Part shown: piece after piece, positions 1-7,372 of the stretch
Layout: the number at the start of each line of letters is the position of its first letter
Position numbering within the stretch: position 1 is the first letter of the stretch
Notes under the pieces: model-generated
Told to the model about the DNA's origin: nothing
The model's database searches: none
Seen by the model: only the letters and a program-made list of their open reading frames with translations
Source: JACCXG01 sp963785755
Lineage (GTDB): Bacteria > Acidobacteriota > Vicinamibacteria > Vicinamibacterales > 2-12-FULL-66-21
DNA: 19,973 nucleotides
Reading direction: 5' to 3'
Assembly (NCBI GenBank): GCA_963785755.1
Contig: CAWAXG010000015.1
Location: 1-19,973 of the forward strand
Made by a program: the position numbers and the translations under genes

Positions 1-2
1 AG

Positions 3-194
3 GCCGCGCCTGCGAGCGTGCTCGCTGAAGGCGGGTTCGCAGTTGCGGAAATCGTCCCAGACAGCAAGCCACCCTTCGCTCATCACTCGCCGCGAAGGGT
101 GCCGGCGCAAGCCCTTGCCGGACAGCACCTCCAAATGGAAGTCAGCTCGACCGGCGCGCTACACGGCGACGGCCGCAGGCGTATCGAATTGTGA
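3..194 (+). CDS. Possible 3' end of an unrecognised gene cut by the window edge
   Basis: Frame 3 is open from the left edge for 63 codons and closes at a TGA at 192-194. The first part (about residues 5-25, containing VLAEGGFAVAEIVPDSKPP) has protein-like composition. The latter half is arginine-rich and looks like chance GC-rich reading, so a frame break inside it is possible. I do not recognise a family. A 14-bp repeat begins at the last base of the stop. It could equally be non-coding. Confidence 0.25.
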   Translation, partial: AAPASVLAEGGFAVAEIVPDSKPPFAHHSPRRVPAQALAGQHLQMEVSSTGALHGDGRRRIEL

Positions 195-207
195 AGTTCG
201 AGCGACT
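194..207 (+). repeat. Left copy of 14-bp direct repeat flanking the tannase gene
   Basis: AAGTTCGAGCGACT occurs here and again at 1777-1790. The two copies bracket the tannase reading region (249-1770). The 8-mer GTTCGAGC inside it is the reverse complement of the inner 3' arm of the attC site (GCTCGAAC at 2326-2333), which may be coincidence. Confidence 0.5.
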
Positions 208-248
208 AGGTGCCGCCGTCCCGCGTCAGAATGTCGCAGGAGAATGCG

Positions 249-1770
249 ATGAAGATGATAGCTGCCGGATCGTGCGCGGTTCTCGTCGCATTGATGATGC
301 ACGGACAAGGGCTCAACGCCGCGGCGTCGTGCGAGAGCTTGTCGTCCATGACGCTACCAAACACCTCGATCACCGTCGCGCAGATGGTGCCGGCCGGAGG
401 ATTCACTCTGCCTGCAGTGGGCCCTCCGGCGGTGCAGCTGTTCAGCCGACTGCCGGCTTTCTGCCGTGTGGCAGCCACGCTCACTCCGTCGGTCGACTCC
501 GACATCAAGATGGAGGTCTGGCTGCCAGCCGCATCCTGGAACGGGAAGTTTCAGGCCGTCGGCAACGGCGGCTGGGCGGGGACCCTCAGCCACGGCGCTG
601 GCCTCGGCACTTCAGAAAGGTTACGCGAATGCATCTACGAATACGGGACACACGGGCGGAAATGCGGCGTTGCAATCGGAATCGTGAAAAGGTCATCTAT
701 TTCGCGCATCGAGCCGTCCACGAGATGGCAGTGAAGTCGAAAGCCATCATCGGTGCGTCCTATGACCGCGCCCCGCGTCTGGAACTGGACCGGCTGCTCC
801 ACGGGCGACGGCAGGGCCTCATGGAGGCGCAGCGTTATCCGGAAGACTTCGATGGCATCATCGCCGGCGCTCCGGCCAAAATCAAACGCAATCGTGTGCC
901 TGGCGGGCCGCAGTCCAAGCGAAAGTCCTCCAGGAGCCGGCCAGCGTCGTCCCTCGCGCCAAGCTCTCACTCGTAAACACGGCGTGGACCGGCTGCGTGC
1001 GACGCGCTCGACGGCGTTGTCGACGGATCTTGACGGATCCGCATCGGTGCCATTTCGATCCCGCCACACTCTGGTGCCGCGCGGGCGACGGCGACAATTG
1101 CCTGACAGCGCCGCAGGTCGCGTCCGTCAGGATGGGGTACGCCCCGTTGAACAGAAAGACGGGCGAATTGATCTACCCCGGTCTGGTGCGCGGCGGCGAG
1201 ACGGGCTGGGCCATGCTGACTGGCGCCAACCCGGAACCTGGAGGGATTGACGTGGGCATGTTCAGGTACGTGGCCCACGAAGACCCGGCGTGGGACTGGC
1301 GGACGTTCGACGCGGACCGCGATACGGACTTGATTGACAAGAAAGCCGGCTTCATCGACGCCACGAATCCGGATCTGTCGGCGTTTCGGGCTCGTGGTGG
1401 AAAACTTCTCATCTATCACGGCTGGAATGACGGAGGATCCGGTGGAGCTATCTCGCCGCAGAACACCGTCAACTACTATTCCAACGTGTTGGCAAGGATG
1501 GGACCGCACCAGCAGGAGTGGCTGCGGCTCTTCATGGTGCCAGGCATGGCGCATTGCGGAGGCGGCCCTGGTCCGAACCAGGTGAACTGGATCGCCGCGC
1601 TGGAACGTTGGCGCGAATCCGGAATCGCACCAAATCAGTCGATCGCGTCGCGCGTCGACGACAACCGGGTAAACATGACGCGGCCGATCTGCCCTTATCC
1701 GCAGAACGCACAGTACAGTGGCGTGGGTAGCACGAACGATGCGGCGAACTTCGCCTGCAAGGTGCCCTGA
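249..1770 (+). pseudogene. Tannase / feruloyl esterase family secreted hydrolase, frame broken at several places
   Basis: Tannase/feruloyl-esterase family enzymes hydrolyse ester bonds of plant phenolics and are exported. The start at ATG 249 has AGGAG at 238-242 and begins a signal peptide (about 23 residues, ending LNAAA before SCES). The N-terminal part reads in frame 3, ALQKGYANASTNTGHTGG in frame 1 (about 590-655), VIYFAHRAVHEMAV in frame 2 (about 690-735), the nucleophile motif WTGCSTG in frame 3 (about 785-805), GLMEAQRYPEDFDGIIAGAPA back in frame 2, the calcium-loop-like CDALDGVVDG in frame 2 from 998, and ILTDPHRCHFDP to the end in frame 1. The last 740 bases are clean and include YHGWNDGG (acid) and GMAHCGGG (histidine). 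The Cys next to both the Ser and the His fits the family's CS-D-HC disulfide arrangement. At least six frame changes lie within 450 bases, so this is either a decayed gene or badly sequenced. All family landmarks are present in order, which favours sequence error or recent decay. Confidence 0.85.
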
Positions 1771-1776
1771 TCTCTC

Positions 1777-1790
1777 AAGTTCGAGCGACT
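1777..1790 (+). repeat. Right copy of 14-bp direct repeat flanking the tannase gene
   Basis: Identical to 194-207 and placed 6 bases after the tannase stop. It is too long to be a typical insertion-sequence target duplication, and no transposase is seen between the copies. Confidence 0.5.
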
Positions 1791-1848
1791 GATGGTTAAA
1801 TGTCTGAAGCCCTACCCTCGAGCTGCTCAACCAACATCGGAGGTCCGA

Positions 1849-2234
1849 ATGCGAAGAGTCACAGGCATCGGCGGCATCTTCATGAGCGCCAAGGATCCCA
1901 AGTCGCTATGCGCTTGGTACAAGAAGCACCTTGGAGTAGACGTTCAGGACTGGGGTGGAGCAGCCTTCACCTGGACTGACTCCGAAGGCAACCCGACCAA
2001 GGGAACTACGATCTGGTTGGTCGGCCCAGCGGACGGCAACCACTTCGCTCCGAGAGGTCGACCTTCATGGTCAACTATCGAGTGGAAGATCTGGCGGCAC
2101 TTCTCAAAGTACTGCGCGAGGAAGGCTGCAACGTGCTCGAGAAGACCGACGACTCCGAGTACGGAAAATTCGGATGGGTCATGGATCCAGAGGGCAACAA
2201 AGTTGAACTCTGGCAACCGCCACAAGGGCAATGA
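1849..2234 (+). pseudogene. VOC (glyoxalase/bleomycin-resistance fold) protein, one frameshift
   Basis: ATG 1849 is preceded by GGAGG at about 1840-1844. Frame 1 gives MRRVTGIGGIFMSAKDPKSL followed by CAWYKKHLGVDV and WLVGPADGNHFAP, the first half of a VOC domain of the PhnB/glyoxalase-like type. Near 2052 the sense jumps to frame 3, which reads FMVNYRVEDLAALLKVLREEG and then YGKFGWVMDPEGNKVELWQPP, ending at TGA 2232-2234. DPEGNKVELWQP is the typical C-terminal VOC signature with the metal-binding Glu. Repaired length is about 128 residues, normal for the family. The substrate is unknown; such proteins handle lactoylglutathione-like adducts, antibiotics or aromatic compounds. The stop lies 28 bases before an attC site, as expected for an integron cassette cargo gene. 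Confidence 0.8.
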
Positions 2235-2262
2235 AGTTCGGTTACTCGCGAGGAGGACCGAC

Positions 2263-2340
2263 GTCTAACCCCTCGCTCAACCGGCCGCCCAACAGCCGGC
2301 TTCGCCGTCTGTCGGCCGCCGGTTGGCTCGAACGTTAGGC
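2263..2340 (+). mobile_element. attC: Integron attC recombination site (59-base element)
   Basis: The outer boxes are GTCTAAC (2263-2269, fitting RYYYAAC) and GTTAGGC (2334-2340, fitting GTTRRRY). Inside them CAACCGGC (2278-2285) pairs perfectly with GCCGGTTG (2318-2325). Outside that helix TCG/CGA continues the pairing, with an unequal bulge (CT against AGC), as expected for the asymmetric extrahelical bases that set strand choice. The centre (about 2286-2317) forms an imperfect GC-rich hairpin with a CTTCG turn. Total length of 78 bp is within the known range. The orientation places the VOC gene upstream as the cassette carrying this site and the next ORF as the following cassette. No integrase gene is seen in the window. 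Confidence 0.88.
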
Positions 2341-2349
2341 AGACGCGAC

Positions 2350-2701
2350 ATGAATGCCATTATTGCGATCGATCCGGACAAGCACGAAGGCCTCTGGGTG
2401 TTTCGATGATCCCGAGAGTAGGCCTTGTCCAGGAGCCGTTTTTTTCGGGTGCCGACGACATCATCGAGAGGATGGTTCAGGGCATCTCCGGGAGCGCAAT
2501 CCGGTATTCACCCTGCTCTTTTCAGCAGCGCCATTCCCTGGTCATCAATCGACGTTCGAATGGCGCCGGAGCGACATGGGTGGGAACTGGTACCACAGTG
2601 CGGACCTGGGAATCGAAGGCTGGTTGTGTCCCGCGCTTTTCAGGTACTTCGAGAGCGCGCCGGAGCGAATCTACGCGCAGTTCAAGCCAAAGGCTGCCTG
2701 A
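2350..2701 (+). pseudogene. Small conserved protein, probably DUF6717-like, second cassette gene with two frameshifts
   Basis: ATG 2350 lies 9 bases after the attC core, normal cassette spacing. Sense runs MNAIIAIDPDKHEGLWVF in frame 1, then PRVGLVQEPFFSGADDIIER and MVQGISG in frame 3 from about 2407, then TLLFSAAPFPGHQSTFEWRR, DMGGNWYHSADLGIEGWLCP and ALFRYFESAPERIYAQFKP in frame 2 from about 2510, ending at TGA 2699-2701. The repaired protein is about 116 residues with no signal peptide. The pattern FDDPxVGLVxEPF...GADxxI...LFSAAPFPG...WLCPALFRYF resembles a small uncharacterised family that I believe is DUF6717; I am not certain of the name. Function is unknown. Both breaks are single-base shifts. 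Confidence 0.65.
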
Positions 2702-2743
2702 CGCCGTGCAGCCGCCGAGCGCCGGGTCGCTAGACCGCGCGAC

Positions 2744-2764
2744 GATAACAGCCGGCTGCTTATC
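2744..2764. other. Inverted repeat between the cassette gene and the GH16 gene
   Basis: GATAA at 2744-2748, the perfect palindrome CAGCCGGCTG at 2749-2758, an unpaired C and TTATC at 2760-2764. It has essentially no loop, so an operator or cruciform site is more likely than a terminator. No T-run follows. Confidence 0.4.
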
Positions 2765-2798
2765 GCGGGGCCGGTGGGGTTTCCGATATTCCTCCCGC

Positions 2799-2816
2799 GC
2801 GCGCGGTTCCGCGCGC
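2799..2816. other. GC-rich hairpin in the GH16 leader
   Basis: GCGCGCGG (2799-2806) and CCGCGCGC (2809-2816) are complementary around a TT centre. It lies 37 bases before the GH16 start and 27 bases before its ribosome site. It lacks a T-run, so a leader structure is as likely as termination of upstream transcripts. Confidence 0.35.
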
Positions 2817-2852
2817 CCCCGCTTCAGGTGCAAGATAGACGCGGAGGATCAC

Positions 2853-3665
2853 ATGTCACGGGCGACGTCAGCAGGGGTGCTGGCGATCTGGAGCTTGATG
2901 TCGTGCGGCGATGGCGCGTCACCGCAGGCGCCATCCACGCCCTCTCCCTCTTCAACGTCGCCGGGAACACTCGTCTGGCAGGACGAATTCGATGGCCAGG
3001 GCCTGCCCGATGCCGGCCGCTGGAACTATGAAGTTGGCTTGATCCGCAATAACGAGCGCCAGTATTACACCAGGGCGCGCACCGAGAATGCCCGGCTCGA
3101 GGGCGGCCTGCTGGTGATCGAAGCGCGCAGGGAATCGTTCGAGGGGGCCTCGTATACGTCGGCGAGCCTTACGAGCCGCGCCACCTGGACCTACGGACGC
3201 ATCGAGGTCCGCGCCAGGCTTCCGAAAGGCCGCGGCACATGGCCGGCGATCTGGACGCTCGGCGCCAACATCGGTCAAGTCGGCTGGCCCGCATGCGGCG
3301 AGATCGACATCATGGAGCATGTCGGCTTCGATCCCGGCCGCATCCACGCCAACATTCATACCCGCGCCTACAACCACGTCCAGCGGACCAACAAAGGCAG
3401 CAACCTCATGGTGGCGCGCGCCGATGAGGAGTTTCACGTCTACGAAGCCGTGTGGACGCCGTCATCGATCGAGATGCGCGTCGATGGCCGCAGTTATTTC
3501 ACTTTCACCAAGGAAGCGGGTGGCGACGCGGTCTGGCCGTTCGACAAGCCCCAGTACCTGATCCTCAATCTTGCGATCGGCGGCAGCTGGGGCGGCCAGC
3601 AGGGGATCGACGACGAGGCGTTCCCGGCGCGCTACGAGATCGATTACGTGCGCGTCTACGGGTGA
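2853..3665 (+). CDS. Secreted GH16 beta-glucanase (laminarinase-type), probable lipoprotein
   Basis: Glycoside hydrolase family 16 endo-beta-1,3(4)-glucanases cut laminarin-like glucans outside the inner membrane. The start at ATG 2853 has GGAGG at 2843-2847; the frame is open further upstream but that stretch is not coding-like. The 270-residue product starts with a short hydrophobic leader ending SLMSC (Cys18), a slightly atypical lipobox, then a Pro/Ser/Thr linker to about residue 40. The catalytic domain begins at LVWQDEFDG and contains GEIDIMEHVG, the GH16 signature with nucleophile Glu150, Asp152 and acid/base Glu155. WTYGRIEVRARLPKGRGTWP and the C-terminal YEIDYVRVYG are also diagnostic. 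It is complete and unbroken. It stands alone among its neighbours; a glucan-degrading, scavenging role fits. Specificity (beta-1,3 rather than mixed-linkage) is inferred from similarity to laminarinases. Confidence 0.95.
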   Translation: MSRATSAGVLAIWSLMSCGDGASPQAPSTPSPSSTSPGTLVWQDEFDGQGLPDAGRWNYEVGLIRNNERQYYTRARTENARLEGGLLVIEARRESFEGASYTSASLTSRATWTYGRIEVRARLPKGRGTWPAIWTLGANIGQVGWPACGEIDIMEHVGFDPGRIHANIHTRAYNHVQRTNKGSNLMVARADEEFHVYEAVWTPSSIEMRVDGRSYFTFTKEAGGDAVWPFDKPQYLILNLAIGGSWGGQQGIDDEAFPARYEIDYVRVYG

Positions 3666-3820
3666 TGAGCCTTCTTTCTGAGAAGGCCCGCCGGGACACC
3701 GATTCGGTCGAGCGCCGTATCGCCCGGCGCGCGTTGGCACAGTTGAGCGCGAGCACCAGAACGGGCGACGCCGACTATCTGAAGATAGTTAACGAGTATC
3801 GAGTGTCCAGGGGCCGGTAG
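3665..3820 (+). CDS. Possible 51-residue ORF coupled to the GH16 stop
   Basis: The ATG at 3665 shares its A with the GH16 TGA stop, a classic translational-coupling arrangement. The product starts MSLLSEKARRDTDSVERRIA, is charged and probably helical, and has no signal peptide or known motif. I do not recognise it. It could be a chance ORF: its end carries no clear signal and the next gene starts 71 bases later. Confidence 0.35.
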   Translation: MSLLSEKARRDTDSVERRIARRALAQLSASTRTGDADYLKIVNEYRVSRGR

Positions 3821-3891
3821 ACGGCAATCTGCGGAGCTGGGTGTGACTCGGCGGCGGCGGGAACTCAACTTGCACTATTCCTGCCTCAGGC

Positions 3892-5160
3892 ATGGGTATG
3901 TCGCCCGTACGGCGCGCGTTCGTCATCCTGCTCGTCGCCGCCGCGGTCGTCGCGCTCGGCCTGATGTTCGCCCAGGATCAAGTCACGATCCGCGTCAGGA
4001 GCGCCGTCTCAGCTACTGAGTCCGGCCACGCCGAGTACGTCGCATCTCTCCTCGGCGCGCAGCTCTCCCGGGGCAACGACTTCAAGGTCCTCACCAACGG
4101 CAATCGGATCTTTCCTCCGATGCTGGCCGCAATCGACGGCGCCCGCCGCCGGATCGCGTTCGAGACCTACATCTACGACACCGGCGACGCCGCCAACCGC
4201 TTCACCGACGCGCTGGAGCGTGCCGCCCGCCGCGGCGTCCACGTCAGCATCGTCGTCGATGCCGTCGGCGCGAGCTCGATGGAGAAGGAACATGTCGAGC
4301 GGCTGCGCAGCGCCGGCTGTCACGTCGCCGAGTTCAACACGCCGTCGTGGTACTCACTCGAGGAAGTGAACTACCGCACGCATCGAAAGATTCTGGTGGT
4401 CGACGGCGAGGTCGGATTCACCGGCGGCGCCGGCGTCGCCGATCAGTGGCTCGGCAACGCGGACAACAAGGAGCACTGGCGCGACACGCAGGTGGAAATC
4501 CGGGGACCGATCGTCAGGCTGCTCGAAGCCGCGTTCTACGAGAACTTCCTCGAAGCGGATGGCCCCACAGCACCCACGCTGGATCCCGCCCCGCCTCCTG
4601 CCGGCGACGACGGCTCCGCCGTGGTCATCCGCAGCTCACCGTCCGGCGGCAGCAACGACCTGAAGCTTCTCTATCTCCTCAGCCTCGCGGCGGCGCAGAA
4701 GACGATCGAGATCACGACGCCGTACTTCGTCACCGACGAATCGACGATGTGGTCGCTCGAAGATGCCGTGGGTCGCGGTGTGAAGATCCGGCTCCTGGTC
4801 GAAGGCGACATCACCGATGCGATGCCGGTGAAGTACGCGTCGCGGCACTCCTACGAACGTCTCCTGCAGCAGGGCATCGAGATCTACGAGTACCAACCGA
4901 CGATGATGCACGCGAAGGTGCTGGTGGTCGACGGCATCTGGAGCATGTTCGGCTCCGCCAACTTCGACAACCGCTCGCTCGAGCTCAACGACGAGTTGAA
5001 CGTCGCCGTGAGCAGCCGCGATCTCGCCTGGCGATTCCTCGAGGACTTCGAACAGGACCTCAAATCCGCGACGCGAATCTCGCTGGCCGAGTGGCGCCGC
5101 CGCTCGCTGCTGCAAAAGGCGCGCGAGTGGTTCTGGGTGGGGTTTGGGGAGATATTTTGA
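3892..5160 (+). CDS. cls: Cardiolipin synthase / phospholipase D family enzyme
   Basis: PLD-superfamily cardiolipin synthases join two phosphatidylglycerol molecules (or transfer a phosphatidyl group) at the inner membrane. The 422-residue product has one N-terminal membrane segment (about residues 8-27) and two HKD motifs: His164-Arg-Lys166...Asp171 followed by GFTGG, and His340-Ala-Lys342...Asp347 followed by GSANFDNRSLELNDELN. The second motif with its FDNRS extension is typical of bacterial cardiolipin synthases rather than of nucleases or toxins. A single membrane segment makes it closer to the ClsB/short type. ATG 3892 and ATG 3898 (two codons in) are both possible starts; neither has a strong ribosome site. 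The frame is clean to TGA 5158-5160, immediately followed by the heptamer array. Confidence 0.9.
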   Translation: MGMSPVRRAFVILLVAAAVVALGLMFAQDQVTIRVRSAVSATESGHAEYVASLLGAQLSRGNDFKVLTNGNRIFPPMLAAIDGARRRIAFETYIYDTGDAANRFTDALERAARRGVHVSIVVDAVGASSMEKEHVERLRSAGCHVAEFNTPSWYSLEEVNYRTHRKILVVDGEVGFTGGAGVADQWLGNADNKEHWRDTQVEIRGPIVRLLEAAFYENFLEADGPTAPTLDPAPPPAGDDGSAVVIRSSPSGGSNDLKLLYLLSLAAAQKTIEITTPYFVTDESTMWSLEDAVGRGVKIRLLVEGDITDAMPVKYASRHSYERLLQQGIEIYEYQPTMMHAKVLVVDGIWSMFGSANFDNRSLELNDELNVAVSSRDLAWRFLEDFEQDLKSATRISLAEWRRRSLLQKAREWFWVGFGEIF

Positions 5161-5234
5161 CGGGACTCGGGGATCGGTGACGTGATCAGTGACTCGGTGA
5201 TCGGTGATCGGTGATCGGTGATCGGTGATCGGGC
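5161..5234 (+). repeat. Left heptanucleotide array next to the four-helix-bundle gene
   Basis: Five perfect head-to-tail GGTGATC units run from 5197 to 5231. Degenerate units (GGGACTC, GGGGATC, GGTGAC, GTGATCA, GTGACTC) run from 5163 to 5196. The array fills the whole space between the cls stop and the stop codon of the convergent gene. Its outer 12-mer CGGGACTCGGGG (5161-5172) recurs inverted at 5805-5816 and direct at 12079-12090. Confidence 0.9.
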
Positions 5235-5649
5235 TTATCGTCGAGTTCGGCGATCCGACGTTGGCTTTGATGCCTCCAGTGACTTTCCGTCCAGGGATGC
5301 GGCGAGGCGATAGAGCATTCGTCCCACGCGATCCGCGTGCTCCTTGATTAGGGTCACTTCTTCTGGTGTGACCAGCTTCAGCCGACACGGCGAGCTCGAG
5401 GACGGTATCGAGCTCCGCCTGAGAACCCAGCGCAATGCTCACGTGGTTGCGAAAGGCATTGGTCGGGCGCACTTTGCCTTCCGCGATGTTCGATGGGATC
5501 GAGACCGCTGCCCGGCGTGTTTGTGACACAAGCCCGTAAAGCTCGTGAGCAGGGTATTTCGCCGTGAGTCTGTAGCAACTCTCTGCGAGCGTCATCGCTT
5601 CCTGCCACACCTCGAGATCGCGAAAACTCAGGATTCGGCCTCTCACCAT
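5235..5649 (-). pseudogene. Four-helix-bundle protein (S23 / intervening-sequence-protein family), one frameshift
   Basis: This family was first found encoded in 23S rRNA intervening sequences and is also related in fold to Avd, the accessory protein of diversity-generating retroelements; the function of free-standing members is unknown. From ATG 5649 (AAAGGA-like ribosome site upstream) the product reads MVRGRILSFRDLEVWQEAM, then YPAHELYGLVSQTRRAAVSI, PSNIAEGKVRPT and IALGSQAELDTVLELAVS. An extra base at about 5382-5383 shifts the frame; LKLVTPEEVTLIKEHADRVG and RMLYRLAASLDG then follow to TAA 5235-5237. The features FRDLxVW, LYGLxSQxRRAAxSIPxNIAEG and GSxxELxxxLELA are diagnostic. Repaired length is about 138 residues. 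It is not inside an rRNA gene here. The gene lies between inverted heptamer arrays and is antisense to its neighbours cls and gltX. Confidence 0.85.
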
Positions 5650-5801
5650 AGAGCTATCCTTTGCCAGTATTCTGCCATACGTGATGGGCACCGTGTACGA
5701 AATTTATTCAATCCCCCACCAGAGATCGCCCGCCAGTCAGCAAACGTCCAGAACACCCAGGCAACAAACATGCCAGCCGATCCCCGATTCTTCGAGCTCC
5801 A

Positions 5802-5863
5802 GATCCCCGAGTCCCGCAGACGCGCCCGAGTCACCAAGTCACCGATCACCGATCACCGATCAC
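5802..5863 (+). repeat. Right heptanucleotide array, inverted relative to the left one
   Basis: GATCACC units at 5844-5850, 5851-5857 and a partial unit at 5858-5863 are the reverse complement of the left array's GGTGATC. Degenerate units CGAGTCAC and CAAGTCAC precede them (5827-5842), and CCCCGAGTCCCG at 5805-5816 is the exact inverse of the left array's outer 12-mer. It ends only 15 bases before the likely gltX start, so it sits where the gltX promoter or leader should be. Confidence 0.85.
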
Positions 5864-5878
5864 GACTAAGATCCCCGT

Positions 5879-7372
5879 ATGGTTCGTGTCTGCGATTCGC
5901 GCCCTCTCCGACGGGCTTTCTCCATGTCGGTGGCGCGAGAACCGCGCTTTTCAACTGGCTCTACGCGCGCCGCCATGGCGGGACGTTCGTGCTTCGGATC
6001 GAGGACACCGATGCCGAGCGGTCCTCGTGGGAGATGGTCACGGGCATCGTCGAGGGCCTGCGCTGGTTGGGGCTCGATTGGGATGAGGGGCCGGATGTTG
6101 GCGGACCGCATGCGCCGTACTTCCAGTCGCAGCGGCTCGATCGGTATCGCGCGATGGCGGCGCAGCTGGTCGCGGAAGGCAAGGCCTATTACTGCTACTG
6201 CACGGCGGAGACGCTTCAGGCGAAGCGGCAGGCCGCCGAGGCCGCGGGCGGCGGGTGGATGTACGACCGCGCGTGCCGGGCGTTGACGGCGGACCAGATT
6301 GCGCAGCTCGAAGCCGCGGGCGCGCCCAGGGCGATTCGCTTCTTGTCACCCGGCGGGCAGACCTCGTTCGACGATCTCGTCCACGGGGCGATCGCATTCG
6401 ACAATGCGAACATCGAAGACTTCGTGATCCTGCGGTCGGACGGCCAGCCCACCTATCACCTGTCGGTCGTCGTCGACGACATCGACATGGAGATCTCGCA
6501 CGTGGTGCGCGGCGACGATCACATCTCGAACACGCCCAAGCACGTGCTGCTGTATCAGGCGTTCGGCCGGCCGGTTCCGGCGTTCGCGCATGTGCCGCTG
6601 ATCCTCGGCACCGACAAGAAGCGGCTGAGCAAACGGCACGGCGCGACGTCGGTCATGGAGTACGAGCGGCTCGGCTACCTGCCGCAGGCGATGGTGAACT
6701 TTCTCGCGCTGCTCGGATGGTCGCCTGGAGACGATCGCGAGTTGTTCACGCGCGACGAGCTCGTGCAGGCGTTCACGCTCGAAGGCATCAGCGGCGGGAA
6801 CGCCGTGTTCAATCCGGAAAAACTGGATTGGATGAATCAGCAGCACATCATGCGGCTCACCCCGGACGCGCTCGCGACCGCGCTCGAGCCGGTCGTCAGA
6901 GCCGCAGGACTCTGGCGTGACGAATACGGTGACGACCGCCGATCCTGGTTCGTGCAGGCCGCGTCGCATGTTCCAACCGCGTCTCAAGCGGCTCGTCCAC
7001 TTCGCAGACGAGGCGCGTCCGTTTCTGTCCGACGATCTCGCAATGGACGAAGCGGCGGCCGCCAAGCATTTGAAGCCGGAGCTCCGGCCTGTCCTCGCGG
7101 ACCTGCGTCGCGCGTTCGCGGAGCTGAGCGCCTTCGATCGCGTGACGCTCGAGACGGAGCTTCGCGCGGTCGCGGATCGCGCCGGCGTCAAGCCGGGGAC
7201 GCTCATTCATGCGACGCGCGTGGCGGTGACGGGACGGGCAGTGAGCCCGGGTCTGTTCGAGGTCCTCGAACTGCTGGGGCCGGCGCGCGTCCTCGACCGC
7301 CTCGACGCCGCGCTCCACCGCCTCCAGCCAGCCGGCTGGACCTCAGCAGCGGACCGCGGCCGAGGGCAATAA
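5879..7372 (+). CDS. gltX: Glutamyl-tRNA synthetase, interrupted by two apparent single-base shifts
   Basis: GltX charges tRNA-Glu (and in many bacteria tRNA-Gln) with glutamate in the cytoplasm. The class I HIGH-type motif reads APSPTGFLHVGGARTALFNW and the KMSKS-type motif reads DKKRLSKRHG (about 6613-6642). Between them are LRIEDTDAERS, YYCYCT, YDRACR (a partly kept zinc/tRNA region), VVDDIDMEISHVVRGDDHI and SNTPKHVLLYQAFG. ATG 5879 gives M-V-R-V, and adding one base at about 5889 joins it to LRFAPSPTG in frame 1, the normal N-terminus. A second shift at about 6955-6968 joins LWRDEYGDDRRSWF to PRLKRLVHFADEARPFLSDD in frame 2, the anticodon-binding C-terminal part, ending at TAA 7370-7372. 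Repaired length is about 497 residues, normal. Because the gene is usually essential, both breaks are more likely sequence errors. The frame-1 ATG at 5770 would read through the repeat and is rejected. Confidence 0.93.

Noticed and set aside
249..1770. An insertion sequence causing the tannase disruption
   Set aside because: No transposase, terminal inverted repeats or inserted block; family motifs follow one another at normal spacing.
1795..1801. GTTAAAT as the core of an attC preceding the VOC gene
   Set aside because: It fits GTTRRRY, but no RYYYAAC partner or complementary arms are found within the expected distance upstream.
2695..2735. Possible second attC after the DUF6717-like gene (GCCTGAC ... 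GCTAGAC)
   Set aside because: Both boxes deviate from consensus, the span is only about 41 bp and the inside does not fold into the required arms.
5197..5231. GGTGATC array read as a CRISPR or a coding repeat (SPITDHR-like peptide)
   Set aside because: Units are 7 bases long and contiguous, without spacers. The peptide reading arises only from read-through past the S23 stop or upstream of gltX.
5770..5878. Upstream ATG 5770 as gltX start
   Set aside because: The extension would translate the heptamer array and has no family similarity; ATG 5879 with one restored base gives the normal N-terminus.
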